From Pleomorphomonas sp. JP5 (GTDB taxonomy: Bacteria; Pseudomonadota; Alphaproteobacteria; Rhizobiales; Pleomorphomonadaceae), in assembly GCF_023721815.1 (NCBI RefSeq), contig NZ_JAMDLI010000008.1, positions 310,001-374,000 of the forward strand: a DNA stretch of 64,000 bases, read 5' to 3'. Of the stretch, positions 28,268 to 36,912 are shown piece after piece; within the stretch, counting starts at the first letter, position 1, and every line of letters starts with the position of its first letter. The position numbers and the translations under genes are program-made. The notes under the pieces are model-generated. The model saw only the letters and a program-made list of their open reading frames with translations, was not told the DNA's origin and made no database searches.

Positions 28268-29737
28268 TCAGCCGGCATCGGCCAGAAGCGACAGCTGCCG
28301 CACCGGCCCCGAGCCGGAAGCGTCGGTCAGCGCGGTCGGATAGTCGCCGGTGAAGCAGGCATCGCAATATTGCGGGAGCTCGTTGTTCCGCGCGGCGGAG
28401 CCAACGGCGCGATAGAGGCCGTCGATCGACAGGAAGCCGAGGCTGTCCACCTGGATGTAGCGCGTCATCTCCTCGATCGACATGCGCGAGGCAAGGAGCT
28501 TGCCCTTCTCGGGCGTGTCGACACCATAGAAGCAGGAGTCAGTGGTCGGCGGCGAGGCGATGCGCATGTGCACCTCGGCGGCGCCGGCCTCGCGCATCAT
28601 CTGCACGATCTTCAGCGACGTGGTACCACGCACGATGCTGTCGTCCACCAGGACGATGCGCTTGCCCTCGATCACCGTGCGGTTGGCGTTGTGCTTCAGC
28701 TTGACGCCCATGTGCCGGATGGTGTCGGTCGGCGAGATGAAGGTGCGGCCGACGTAGTGATTGCGGATGATGCCGAAATCGAACGGTATGCCCGACGCAT
28801 CGGCAAAGCCGATGGCCGCCGGCGTGCCGCTGTCGGGCACCGGGATCACGACATCGGCCTCGGCCGGCGTCTCGCGCGCCAGCTCGGCGCCGATGCGCTT
28901 TCTCACCTGATAGACCGACGTACCGGCGTAGACCGAATCCGGCCGGGCGAAATAGACATACTCGAAGATGCAGAAGCGGGACGGCCGGCGGTCGAACGGG
29001 CGCAGACTCTCGATGCCGCGCTCGGTGACGACCACCATTTCGCCCGGCTCGATCTCGCGGACGAAATGGGCGCCGATGATGTCGAGCGCACAGGTTTCGG
29101 AGGCGAGAATGACCGCGCCATCGAGATCGCCGAGGATCAGGGGACGGATGCCGAACGGATCGCGGCAGCCGATCATCTTCTCCTGGCTCATGCAGACGAT
29201 GGAATAGGCGCCTTCGACGGTGCGCAGCGCGTCGACCACCTTGTCGACCATCGCCGCCTTCTGGCTGGTGGCCACCAGGTGGAGGATGGTCTCGGTGTCG
29301 GAGGTCGACTGGAAGATGGCCCCCCGGCGCTGCAGGTCGCGCTGGATGGTCATGGCGTTGGTCAGGTTGCCGTTGTGGGCCAGCGCGAAGCCACCGGCCG
29401 ACAGTTCGGCATAAAGCGGCTGGACGTTGCGGAGGCCGGAGCCGCCGGTGGTCGAATAGCGCGTGTGGCCGATCGCCCGGTTGCCCGGCAGTCGGGCCAG
29501 AACCTTGGCCTTGGTGAAGTTGTCACCGACGAGGCCGATATGCCGCTCGGTATAGAACTCCTTGCCGTCGAAGGTGGTGATGCCGGCTGCCTCCTGTCCG
29601 CGGTGCTGCAGGGCATGCAGCCCCAGCGCGGCAAGCGCGGAGGCATTTTCCACGCCGAACACGCCGAACACGCCGCATTCCTCGTGGAATCGGTCGTCTT
29701 CGTCGGCAGCAAACGGGTCGAGGGTGAAATCGTCCAT
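28268..29737 (-). CDS. purF: Amidophosphoribosyltransferase
   Basis: PurF makes phosphoribosylamine from PRPP and glutamine, the first committed step of purine synthesis. The 489-residue protein starts with a propeptide of about 20 residues before the catalytic Cys (EE-CGVFGVFG). The PRTase motif is IVLVDDSIVRGTTS. Four cysteines at the places of the Bacillus-type [4Fe-4S] ligands are present (RFCIFEYVYFARPDS, TTDSCFYGVD, PQYCDACFTGDYP), so this is the cluster-containing, propeptide-processed form. Start 29737 sits right before the propeptide. The gene order radA-cvpA-purF supports the call. Confidence 0.97.
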   Translation of the reverse strand: MDDFTLDPFAADEDDRFHEECGVFGVFGVENASALAALGLHALQHRGQEAAGITTFDGKEFYTERHIGLVGDNFTKAKVLARLPGNRAIGHTRYSTTGGSGLRNVQPLYAELSAGGFALAHNGNLTNAMTIQRDLQRRGAIFQSTSDTETILHLVATSQKAAMVDKVVDALRTVEGAYSIVCMSQEKMIGCRDPFGIRPLILGDLDGAVILASETCALDIIGAHFVREIEPGEMVVVTERGIESLRPFDRRPSRFCIFEYVYFARPDSVYAGTSVYQVRKRIGAELARETPAEADVVIPVPDSGTPAAIGFADASGIPFDFGIIRNHYVGRTFISPTDTIRHMGVKLKHNANRTVIEGKRIVLVDDSIVRGTTSLKIVQMMREAGAAEVHMRIASPPTTDSCFYGVDTPEKGKLLASRMSIEEMTRYIQVDSLGFLSIDGLYRAVGSAARNNELPQYCDACFTGDYPTALTDASGSGPVRQLSLLADAG

Positions 29738-30020
29738 GGTCGGCCTACCCACTTTCGAGATTTCATCTGATCCCGGCTGATTGCCTCGCAAGGCCGGGGA
29801 TGCCGGAAAATCCAAGGCGTTCCGCCGGAGCTTCCGAAAGGCAAACAACAAAAGCCGGCCTTGGCCGGATTTCACATCGTCGGCACGAAAGTACTCTCAA
29901 ACGCTCCGGGCGCCGGAGTTCATCGCGCAGGCAGGCATATAATGCATTCGGCGCAGTCTTCAAAACGTCAAATGCGCCGGACGGATCCGACGCATTCGCA
30001 TATCGTGACCAAAAGACCGC

Positions 30021-30698
30021 TCATGGCTTGGGCGAGTTGGTCGACTGAATGAGCTGGTCGAGGCCGCTCTGCTCGCCCTGCCGATAGGCGCCGTCACTCG
30101 GCGCGGGGGCGCCGGGGGCCGTATCGTCGACGGGCGGCGACGCATCGTCGCTATCGGGCATGGGCGTTCCGTCATCGATGTTCGGATTGCGAAACTGGTC
30201 GAGAACCCGCTTCTCGGGGTCCTCGGGCAGTGCCGCCATCAGCTGGGCGCCAAGAGCGTTGAGCAGAGGTCGCGACTTGGCCTGCGCCACCCAGGTCGGC
30301 TGCGAGGCCTCGTCGTGGATGAACCAGTTGAAGAACAGCATGCCGACCACGACCAGCAGCAGCCCGCGCGCCGCGCCGAACACGAAACCGAGCGTCCGGT
30401 CGAGCGGGCCGATCCGGCTGTCGAGCACATAGTCGGAGATGCGCATGGTGATGAAGCTGACGATGATCAGCGTGATCACGAAAACGCCGCCAGCCGACGC
30501 CACCAGAGCAAGCTGCTTCTGCGAAATATGCGGCTGAACGAAAGGAAGGACATCGTCGTAAAGCAGGAACGCTGCCACAGCGGCCGCCACCCAGGCAGCA
30601 ATGGACAGGACCTCGCGCACGAAACCGCGGATCATGGCGAGCAACGCCGAGATCAACATGACAACAATGAGGATCCCGTCGAGTAGAGTAATCGACAT
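30021..30698 (-). CDS. cvpA: CvpA family membrane protein
   Basis: The 225-residue protein has four membrane segments in its first 130 residues (LLDGILIVVMLISALLAMIRGFVREVLSIAAW at the start, and RTLGFVFGAARGLLLVVVGMLFF). A long Asp/Pro/Ser-rich C-terminal tail follows. The RGFxREVL and GxxFGxxRG motifs are typical of CvpA, a protein needed for colicin V export in E. coli and generally linked to purF and envelope homeostasis. It lies between radA and purF on the same strand. A 283-base spacer to purF contains a GC-rich dyad at 29853-29870. Confidence 0.93.
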   Translation of the reverse strand: MSITLLDGILIVVMLISALLAMIRGFVREVLSIAAWVAAAVAAFLLYDDVLPFVQPHISQKQLALVASAGGVFVITLIIVSFITMRISDYVLDSRIGPLDRTLGFVFGAARGLLLVVVGMLFFNWFIHDEASQPTWVAQAKSRPLLNALGAQLMAALPEDPEKRVLDQFRNPNIDDGTPMPDSDDASPPVDDTAPGAPAPSDGAYRQGEQSGLDQLIQSTNSPKP

Positions 30699-30820
30699 CT
30701 CTGCCCCTTTGGCGGCTGAAGCCCTGCCCCTGATTCCTTCACGCCGTTACCGAATTAACGCTAACGATCCAAACTCGCAAATTCAATCAATCACGGCAAC
30801 GACATGTCTTGTCGTTTCGA

Positions 30821-32236
30821 TTATCCACGCTGCTCTCGACGCGGCGCGCCCGTGCCATCGGCGGCGATGCGCGTGACCAGATCGACGAGCTGTGCCACCG
30901 CTGCCCGCTTCAGGCCGTTCGGGGCCTCGCCGCTGGTCAGCTTTGGCCCCACGGCACGGACGAACCCCAGCTTCTCCGCCTCCTTGAGACGGGCCGCGGC
31001 GTGGGCGACGGGGCGGACGGCTCCCGACAGGCTGACCTCGCCGAAGTAGACACAATCGTGCCCGAGCGGCGTGCCGGCCAGCGAAGAAACGAGCGCCGCG
31101 GCGACGGCGAGATCGGCCGCCGGTTCCTGGATGCGAAGCCCACCCGCCACAGCCAGATAAACGTCGTGCTGGCCGAATCGCACGCCGCAATGCGCTTCCA
31201 GGACGGCAAGGATCATGGCGAGACGACTACCGTCCCAGCCAACGACGGCGCGGCGCGGCGTACCAAGCGAAGTCGGCGCCACCAGCGCCTGGATCTCGAC
31301 CAGCATCGGCCGCGTGCCTTCCATGCCGGCGAAGACGGCGGCGCCGGCCGAAGAGCCGTCACGCTCGCCCATGAACAGTTCGGACGGGTTCGGTACCTCG
31401 CGCAGGCCGCCGCCGGTCATCTCGAACACGCCGATCTCGTCGGTGGGGCCGAAGCGGTTCTTGACCGAGCGCAGCACTCGGAAATGGCGGGCGCCATCCC
31501 CCTCAAAGTAGAGAACGGCGTCGACCATGTGTTCGACGACGCGCGGACCGGCGATGGAGCCGTCCTTGGTGACATGGCCGACGAGCACGACCGTGGCGCC
31601 GCTCTCCTTGGCGTAGCGAACCATCGCCTGGGCAGCGGTTCTCACCTGCGTCACGGTGCCCGGCCCGGATTCGACAACTTCCGTCCACAGCGTCTGGATG
31701 GAATCGATGACGACCAGATCGGGCACAGGGCCGTCGGTGAGCGTCGTCAGTATGTCCTCGACGGAGGTCTCAGCGGCGAGCGACACCGGCGCGTCGGAAA
31801 GGCCTAGACGCTCGGCCCTGAGGCGCACCTGGGCCACCGCCTCTTCTCCCGAGACATAGACGACGCGCGCACCCTTGCGGGCCAGCGTCGCCGCCGCCTG
31901 GATAAGAAGCGTCGACTTGCCGATGCCGGGATCGCCGCCGACCAGCAGGGCCGATCCCCGCACGAAACCGCCGCCGGTGACGCGGTCCAGTTCGGCGATG
32001 CCGGATTCGAGGCGCGGCGTCTGCGCGATTTCCCCCGAGAGCTCCACCAGGGGCACCACCCGCCCCTTGCGCATCGGCCTGCCCTTCTGGCCGAAGACGG
32101 CCGATCCGATGCTGCCGCCGCCTCCCACTTCCTCGACGAAGGAGTTCCAGGCGCCGCACGCCTCGCACTTGCCCACCCAGCGCGGACTGACGGCGCCGCA
32201 GGACTGGCAGACGAATTGAGTGGTGCGCTTGGCCAT
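30821..32236 (-). CDS. radA: DNA repair protein RadA
   Basis: RadA (Sms) is a RecA-related branch-migration helicase. The 471-residue protein has the N-terminal zinc finger CQSCG/CEACG (Cys10, 13, 24, 27). Its Walker A motif is GGDPGIGKSTL, and the KNRFG motif of the family appears as VKNRFGPTDE. The C-terminal part is the Lon-like domain (LEAHCGVRFGQHDVYLAVAGGLRIQEPAADLAVAAALVSS). GGAG six bases before the ATG at 32236 marks the start; the upstream 74 codons of open frame are not part of the gene. Confidence 0.96.
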   Translation of the reverse strand: MAKRTTQFVCQSCGAVSPRWVGKCEACGAWNSFVEEVGGGGSIGSAVFGQKGRPMRKGRVVPLVELSGEIAQTPRLESGIAELDRVTGGGFVRGSALLVGGDPGIGKSTLLIQAAATLARKGARVVYVSGEEAVAQVRLRAERLGLSDAPVSLAAETSVEDILTTLTDGPVPDLVVIDSIQTLWTEVVESGPGTVTQVRTAAQAMVRYAKESGATVVLVGHVTKDGSIAGPRVVEHMVDAVLYFEGDGARHFRVLRSVKNRFGPTDEIGVFEMTGGGLREVPNPSELFMGERDGSSAGAAVFAGMEGTRPMLVEIQALVAPTSLGTPRRAVVGWDGSRLAMILAVLEAHCGVRFGQHDVYLAVAGGLRIQEPAADLAVAAALVSSLAGTPLGHDCVYFGEVSLSGAVRPVAHAAARLKEAEKLGFVRAVGPKLTSGEAPNGLKRAAVAQLVDLVTRIAADGTGAPRREQRG

Positions 32237-32510
32237 GACAACTCCGACTGATGAAGGGCTCATCCAACAAATCTTTGGACAGGGTTGACGGAACATGACC
32301 GAGCGTTCCTGTTTTGTCCACGGAAAAACGCGAGGGGCTGAGATGCGTCCTTGGAAAAGCATCTTCGCTGCAATGGCTTGGAATGATGTGCCCGTTGGAA
32401 GGGCTCCAAAGGTCCCGGGCAGGCGGGACGCCTTAGTTTTGTCGTCATTAGCCAACAAACAACGCTTCTAGCGTATGTGTTCTCCCGTACCGGGGAGCCA
32501 AGGATCTACC

Positions 32511-32777
32511 ATGAACCCGACCAAGACCATGATCGCCGATGCCCTTCGTCGCTTCCAGATCGAGGCCACGCCGGCCTGGACCAGCCTTGCGGCCAATGGC
32601 CATGCGCCCGAGCTGGATCACATCGAGCCGGATTCCAACACGATCAGCACCGTCGACTGCCTGTTCGACGGCAATGCGACCATCATCCTGAAGGGCGAGC
32701 GCGCCCTGTCCGCGCGCATCTTCGGTCGGTTCGATTCCCGTCGCGCCGAGGTCGAGCGGATCATCATCGCCGCCTGA
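32511..32777 (+). CDS. Small protein of unknown function (88 aa)
   Basis: I do not recognise this protein. It starts at an ATG with AAGGA nearby upstream and encodes 88 residues, acidic in the middle (APELDHIEPDSNTISTVDC), with a C-terminal (R-A-E-V-E-R-I-I-I-A-A) helix and no membrane segment or signal peptide. Codon use matches the neighbours, and the frame is free of stops on both sides of the start. A short stem (CTCCC/GGGAG at 32483-32498) precedes the ribosome-binding site. It is divergent from radA and convergent with a 27-codon gene. Confidence 0.7.
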   Translation: MNPTKTMIADALRRFQIEATPAWTSLAANGHAPELDHIEPDSNTISTVDCLFDGNATIILKGERALSARIFGRFDSRRAEVERIIIAA

Positions 32778-32784
32778 GGGCCAT

Positions 32785-32821
32785 AGAAAAAGCCGACCGG
32801 CGGGCCTCCGCCGATCGGCTT
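32785..32821 (-). terminator. Intrinsic terminator for the 27-codon minus-strand gene
   Basis: AAGCCGA-CCGGCGG pairs with CCGCCGATCGGCTT around a four-base loop, with one interruption. A run of five T follows on the minus strand, while the plus side has no T-run. It therefore serves the minus-strand transcript that contains the small ORF at 32843-32926, 22 bases after its stop. Confidence 0.75.
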
Positions 32822-32842
32822 GGCAATGTCTGGACTGCGCGT

Positions 32843-32926
32843 TCAGATCACGCCGGCCACAATGGCGACGACGAATAGAAATGCCGCGCAGACAACGAGG
32901 GTGTTGAGACTACGGGTTAGGCTCAT
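32843..32926 (-). CDS. 27-residue single-span membrane microprotein
   Basis: The ORF starts at ATG 32926 with AAGGAGA seven bases upstream, a near-ideal ribosome-binding site. It encodes MSLTRSLNTL followed by about 17 hydrophobic residues (VVCAAFLFVVAIVAGVI) that form one membrane span reaching the C-terminus. A short positively charged head and a hydrophobic tail is the shape of known bacterial membrane microproteins. An intrinsic terminator on the same strand follows directly. No homologue is known to me and the function is not assigned. Confidence 0.6.
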   Translation of the reverse strand: MSLTRSLNTLVVCAAFLFVVAIVAGVI

Positions 32927-33273
32927 CGCGGGTCTCCTTCGTGCCTTGGCGACCCGATCCCCTGTCGATGCATGATCTTCAGGGCGATCGCCAAAACAGT
33001 ACGTTTCAACCTGTTCATGAGCTCCGCCGAAGGCGGAACCGCTTTTCGCGCGCCCACCGCACCATGCGAGAGCGCCCACCCAAGCTATCGGGCTTGAGTG
33101 GATTCTTAACCAGCTCTTGCCAAAGCGCAACTAATTTCAAACCTGCGGTTATGCGCAAAAAGGCGATAGCGTTCTAACCACCTGCCAGAAAACCGAAATT
33201 TCTTACCCCAGGCTGCGACTACTTGCCGTGCGATGTGGAAAACCATCCCCGCACGCACCGAAAACCGTCGGCG
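32927..33273. other. Intergenic region, about 350 bases
   Basis: The region should hold the promoter of the 27-codon gene, read leftwards, but no clear -35/-10 pair can be picked out. An open frame extending the microprotein to the right lacks codon-bias support. A TTAACCAG sequence near 33113 is the only motif noted, and no repeat or RNA gene is seen. Confidence 0.4.
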
Positions 33274-33708
33274 TCAGGTGGTAAACAGATAGTTTCGGAT
33301 CTCCGATGCCTGGTGCTCGATATCGGCCACGCGATGCTTGACGACGTCGCCGATCGACACCATTCCCACCAGTCTGCCGTCCTCGACCACCGGCAGGTGG
33401 CGGAAGCGACCGGCGGTCATCACGTCCATGAGATCCTCGACGATATCGTCGCGCGTGCAGGTGCTGACCTTGCGCGTCATGTGGGCGGTCGCGAGCTCTT
33501 CGAGCACGCGTGCTCCGTGCAGCGCCAGCGAAGCGACGATGTCTCGCTCGGACAGGATGCCTATGACATGGCGATCGTCATCGACGAAAATCAGCGCGCC
33601 GATCCGGTTACCGGCGAGGCGCGCCACCGCCTGGCCGAGCGTCATCGAGCGGTCGCCGGTAACCACGTCCTCGCCCTTGACGGATAGAATCTGTCTGACA
33701 GTCGTCAT
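33274..33708 (-). CDS. Tandem CBS-domain protein
   Basis: This soluble protein of 144 residues consists of two CBS motifs, about residues 10-65 (LAGNRIGALIFVDDDRHVIGILSERDIV) and 80-135 (MTAGRFRHLPVVEDGRLVGMVSIGDVVKHRV). Tandem CBS domains form a Bateman module that binds adenosine nucleotides. Stand-alone pairs like this are common in rhizobia, and their targets are mostly unknown. GGAGGGAC before the ATG at 33708 sets the start; an in-frame extension of 24 codons lacks such a signal. Confidence 0.92.
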   Translation of the reverse strand: MTTVRQILSVKGEDVVTGDRSMTLGQAVARLAGNRIGALIFVDDDRHVIGILSERDIVASLALHGARVLEELATAHMTRKVSTCTRDDIVEDLMDVMTAGRFRHLPVVEDGRLVGMVSIGDVVKHRVADIEHQASEIRNYLFTT

Positions 33709-33830
33709 GTCCGTCCCTCCAGCTCGTTCCATGACAGGAAGTCCGCCATTCTCCGGCGGTCCTCTCCGTCGCCCTGACATAGAATGGAGCTATTCGAGGG
33801 GGCTGGCAAGGTCGACCTAAGGACTTTCCC

Positions 33831-34562
33831 TTAGCCGACGCGATCAATGGCCGACGGTCGGGAATCGAACAGGGAAAACAGTAGGATACCGACGATGTAG
33901 CCCAGCGCGTTCTGAAGAAGCGCCCGACCGTCAAGGCCGGAAGAGGCATAGAGGATGGCAAAAAGCGCGTTGGCGGCGAAGATGAAGCCGAGCAACTGCA
34001 GCACGCGAACGTTCGACCACATCTCGATGATGCCGAGGGCCGGCTGGCGCCAGGTATCGCCCCCCATGGTCATGATGCCGCCAAGGCCGGCCGCGTAGAT
34101 GAAGCGGATGGCGGCGCCGAGCAGAGCGGCGACGACGAAGTTCGGCCCAAGCAGAACCGTCTCGCCCTTTCCCGACAGCAGCCAGAACAGGCCAGCCCCG
34201 ATGGCCGCCGCCGCGGCGCAAAAGCCGATGAAGCGCCAGGGGCCGAACCGCCGGGCCACGGCCGTGCCGAAGGCAGTCAGCCAAAGGAGATCGAAGATGA
34301 GGCTCTGCAGCGTCGGGCTCAGGAAGACGTAAGTGAAGGGGCTCCATACGCCGGCCGCCCAGCCGCCGGGAAAACCATTCCCCGACATCAGATACTGGTA
34401 GCGCAGCGGCGTGAAGCAGAAGGTCAGGAGGAAGGTCGTCGCCCCGTCCCCGCCAAGGTACCACGTGCGACCGATGAAGATGCCGGCCGACAGCAGGATG
34501 AAGCCCAGGATCACCCGCGGCAGGTTGAACATCGGCTCGTGATTGTCGTTGTCACCTTGCAT
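33831..34562 (-). CDS. Rhomboid-family membrane protein lacking the catalytic dyad
   Basis: The 243-residue protein has the topology and many landmark residues of rhizobial rhomboid proteases: MFNLPRVILG near the start, FPGGWAAGVWSPFTY, AFGTAVARRFGPWRF and a final helix pattern GYIVGILLFSLF. However, the GxSx serine motif reads GPNF (139-142), with Asn at the serine position. The HIGGFLAG histidine motif reads NALGYIVG (218-225), with Asn at the histidine position. It is therefore predicted to be a rhomboid pseudoprotease. The start is ATG 34562; alternative family assignment is possible because identity to active rhomboids is modest. Confidence 0.72.
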   Translation of the reverse strand: MQGDNDNHEPMFNLPRVILGFILLSAGIFIGRTWYLGGDGATTFLLTFCFTPLRYQYLMSGNGFPGGWAAGVWSPFTYVFLSPTLQSLIFDLLWLTAFGTAVARRFGPWRFIGFCAAAAAIGAGLFWLLSGKGETVLLGPNFVVAALLGAAIRFIYAAGLGGIMTMGGDTWRQPALGIIEMWSNVRVLQLLGFIFAANALFAILYASSGLDGRALLQNALGYIVGILLFSLFDSRPSAIDRVG

Positions 34563-35044
34563 CGCGGCTTCCTCAACGCCCGCCGTGCCGCGAGCCACGA
34601 CAGCGCTTTATCGCAAAGGCGGGAACCGTGCCAGTCCGTCTTCAAAAAGAGACACCCTGCTCGATGCCGTGCCGCGATGGCGCAGACGATCCCGGCTGGG
34701 AGAATCGCTAAAAACGCGATGGCCGCGATAACCGCTCGTAAACCAATGTTGGCGGGTGAAATCCACTCCTTGGCAACCGGCCCCATTTGGTGACGGTCAC
34801 CCCGTTCAATCGCAATTTTTCCCCGCAAAAGCCCGAGAAACAGCCATCGAGGAGGCCGTCGTCGGTCAAACGCCGTTCCCTGCCCATCCCAGAAGACTGG
34901 GGACAACGGGCATCTCTTGGCACGAGGCCTGCTCGGGAATCGCCAGGTTGGGTTAGGACGGATTGCCCCTGTGCCGAAATGGCATGGCGCTTCGTCCACC
35001 ACAGGCAACTTGAGCCTTGTCGGTCTGGTCTTGCGGGGATTTCG
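34563..35044. other. Divergent intergenic region with a perfect 13-base palindrome
   Basis: This 482-base region separates the rhomboid-like gene from the PAS gene and must hold both promoters. GGTGAC-G-GTCACC at 34789-34801 is a perfect dyad and the best operator candidate. Several open frames cross the region but have no ribosome-binding site. No RNA gene is evident. Confidence 0.45.
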
Positions 35045-35710
35045 ATGAAAAGCGTCGTCGCGCGTTCTCTTTATGACTATTGGACGAGCCTGCGCGGCCA
35101 GCGGGCGGCGCCGGAGCGTAACGAAGTGGATCCCGCGGCTATCCGCGGCATTTTGGGCGACACGTTCATTCTCGAGGCGCTCGACCGCCACGACTATTCC
35201 TTCCGCCTCGCCGGCACCCGTATCTGCGCGGCCTACGGTCGCGAGCTGAAGGGCCGCAACGTGCTCGACTTCTGGTCGGGCAAGGATCGCGAGTCCATCG
35301 CCTGCCTGCTGGCGGCGGTGGTTGAGGACGGCGCGGCAGCCGTCTTCGGGCTCAACGCCACCAACGATCGCGGGCAGATCATGCCGGTCGAGGTCATGTT
35401 CCTGCCGCTTCGGCATCAGGGGCCGAACCACACTCGCATTCTCGGCTGCTTTGCGCCCATGGACCAACCCTATTGGCTCGGTCTCTATCCGGTGGTCCGC
35501 CAACCCCTGCAGAGCCTCAGGCTGATCTGGCCGGACGAGAAGCCCGCTTTCCTGCTCACCAGCGAAAAGGTCGACGGCACGCATGGGCGCGCGCCGATCC
35601 GCCACGAGCCACCGGCGCTCAGCATCGATCGCCGCCGTCCGGCGCCGCATATGCTGCCGGGGCGAACCTTCCGTCATTTCCGCGTGATCGAAGGCGGACG
35701 GGTCGACTGA
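35045..35710 (+). CDS. PAS-domain protein (PAS_5 family)
   Basis: This 221-residue protein of a family frequent in alphaproteobacteria carries a PAS_5-type fold over residues 1-150: SLYDYWTSLRGQRAAPERNEVDPAAIRGILGDTFILE, YSFRLAGTRICAAYGRELKGRNVLDFW, then the variable C-terminus. No output domain is attached, so it is probably a sensory or scaffold protein. The adjacent PilZ gene on the same strand invites a link to c-di-GMP control, but that is inference. ATG 35045 follows GGGGAT; the open frame upstream of it is not conserved-looking. Confidence 0.83.
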   Translation: MKSVVARSLYDYWTSLRGQRAAPERNEVDPAAIRGILGDTFILEALDRHDYSFRLAGTRICAAYGRELKGRNVLDFWSGKDRESIACLLAAVVEDGAAAVFGLNATNDRGQIMPVEVMFLPLRHQGPNHTRILGCFAPMDQPYWLGLYPVVRQPLQSLRLIWPDEKPAFLLTSEKVDGTHGRAPIRHEPPALSIDRRRPAPHMLPGRTFRHFRVIEGGRVD

Positions 35711-35807
35711 GCAGATCGTCAGGGCCAGAGACTAAACTCAATTTTAAGGTTGCATGCTTAGTTTTGCACGCTGAGCGGCCGCGTTTGGCCGACCTGTGGA
35801 CAGCGGA

Positions 35808-36425
35808 ATGGCAACCCTCGCGGCTCCGACGCCTCCTCGTGTGAGCAAGTTTCCGAAGCCGGAACGCCGGCGGTTCCAACGCGTCAAGATCGACGTGCTG
35901 GGCCGCTTCATGCTGCCCAATCGCAACGAGTACCCTTGCCAGGTCCAGGACATGTCGCCAGGCGGCGCAGCCCTGATCACGCCCGTGGCTGGCGAAGTGG
36001 GGCAGCGGGTCGTCGCCTATATCGACCACGTCGGCCGCATCGAAGGACAAATCACGCGTCTGTTCGAAGGCGGGTTCGCCATGACGGTGAACGCCACGGC
36101 CGGCAAGCGCGAGAAGCTGGCCGCCCAGTTGACCTGGCTCGCCAACCGCGACACCCTGAACCTGCCCGAGGATCGTCGCCACGAGCGCATCACGCCGCAG
36201 CGTCCGTTCTCGAACCTGGTTCTGCCCGACGGCCAGGAAAGCCGTTGCAAGATCATCGACGTGTCCTTGTCCGGCGCGGCCATCGCCACCACCGCGAAGC
36301 CACCGCTCGGTACTTCGATCACGCTCGGCCGCATGCGGGCGCGCGTCGTTCGCCATTTCGGTGACGGCATCGCCGTTGAGTTCGCGATGCTGCAGTCCGA
36401 GGACATGCTGAACAACAACCTCTGA
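35808..36425 (+). CDS. Tandem PilZ-domain protein
   Basis: The 205-residue protein contains two PilZ domains that bind c-di-GMP. The first starts with RRRFQRVKIDVLGRF and ends DMSPGGAAL (about residues 18-55). The second starts with DRRHERI and contains DVSLSGAAI (about residues 120-165). Each shows the R-x3-R and D/N-x-S-x2-G signatures. Tandem PilZ proteins of this layout are known in rhizobia, but their targets are not established. The start is uncertain: ATG 35808 or GTG 35796, neither with a strong ribosome-binding site. Confidence 0.88.
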   Translation: MATLAAPTPPRVSKFPKPERRRFQRVKIDVLGRFMLPNRNEYPCQVQDMSPGGAALITPVAGEVGQRVVAYIDHVGRIEGQITRLFEGGFAMTVNATAGKREKLAAQLTWLANRDTLNLPEDRRHERITPQRPFSNLVLPDGQESRCKIIDVSLSGAAIATTAKPPLGTSITLGRMRARVVRHFGDGIAVEFAMLQSEDMLNNNL

Positions 36426-36912
36426 GGGACGGCCCGGCCCCGCCGTCGTCCCGCGTTTCCGCTTCGATAACCACGCCGTCATTCCGACGCTGGCCGACCC
36501 AACTTTCGGCCGGGCGACGACACTGGGCCTGCGCGTCGTTGCGCACCTCGTAGAGCCCCTTCTTTTCCTTCCGCCGCCTGAGCCGACCTGTGCCAACGGA
36601 GAACACATCCGTCTGGCAGGGTTAATGCACCACCGGTCATCGGGCGTGCCGAAGCCGAACAGACTCAGGAAGCCTGCCCAGTTGGAGCGCCCCAGCGACA
36701 CCCTAGGCGTTAACAGCCGCCATCGCGGGCAGAACCATGGTGGACAGAAAGTAAATCTGGAGAGCAAGAACAATATAAACAAAAGATAAAACAAGCTCAA
36801 AATTTTCGTAAACAGATCATTTCTTCAATGCGTCCGTTTTGATTTTTCGATTTCACGTGACCGAAAAACAAATGTGCCATTCTCCTGACAACAACAGGGA
36901 GACGTCACGACG
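36426..36912. other. Intergenic region upstream of the BTLCP gene
   Basis: The first 300 bases are GC-rich and show only non-coding reading frames. The last 190 bases (about 36720-36900) are clearly AT-rich, with long A and T tracts, and should hold the BTLCP promoter. No hairpin with a T-run and no RNA gene is seen. Confidence 0.4.

Noticed and set aside
34511-34786. A 91-codon minus-strand frame with one hydrophobic span upstream of the rhomboid-like gene
   Set aside because: It lacks a ribosome-binding site, overlaps the rhomboid-like start out of frame and has an Arg/Cys/Thr-rich tail unlike a real protein.
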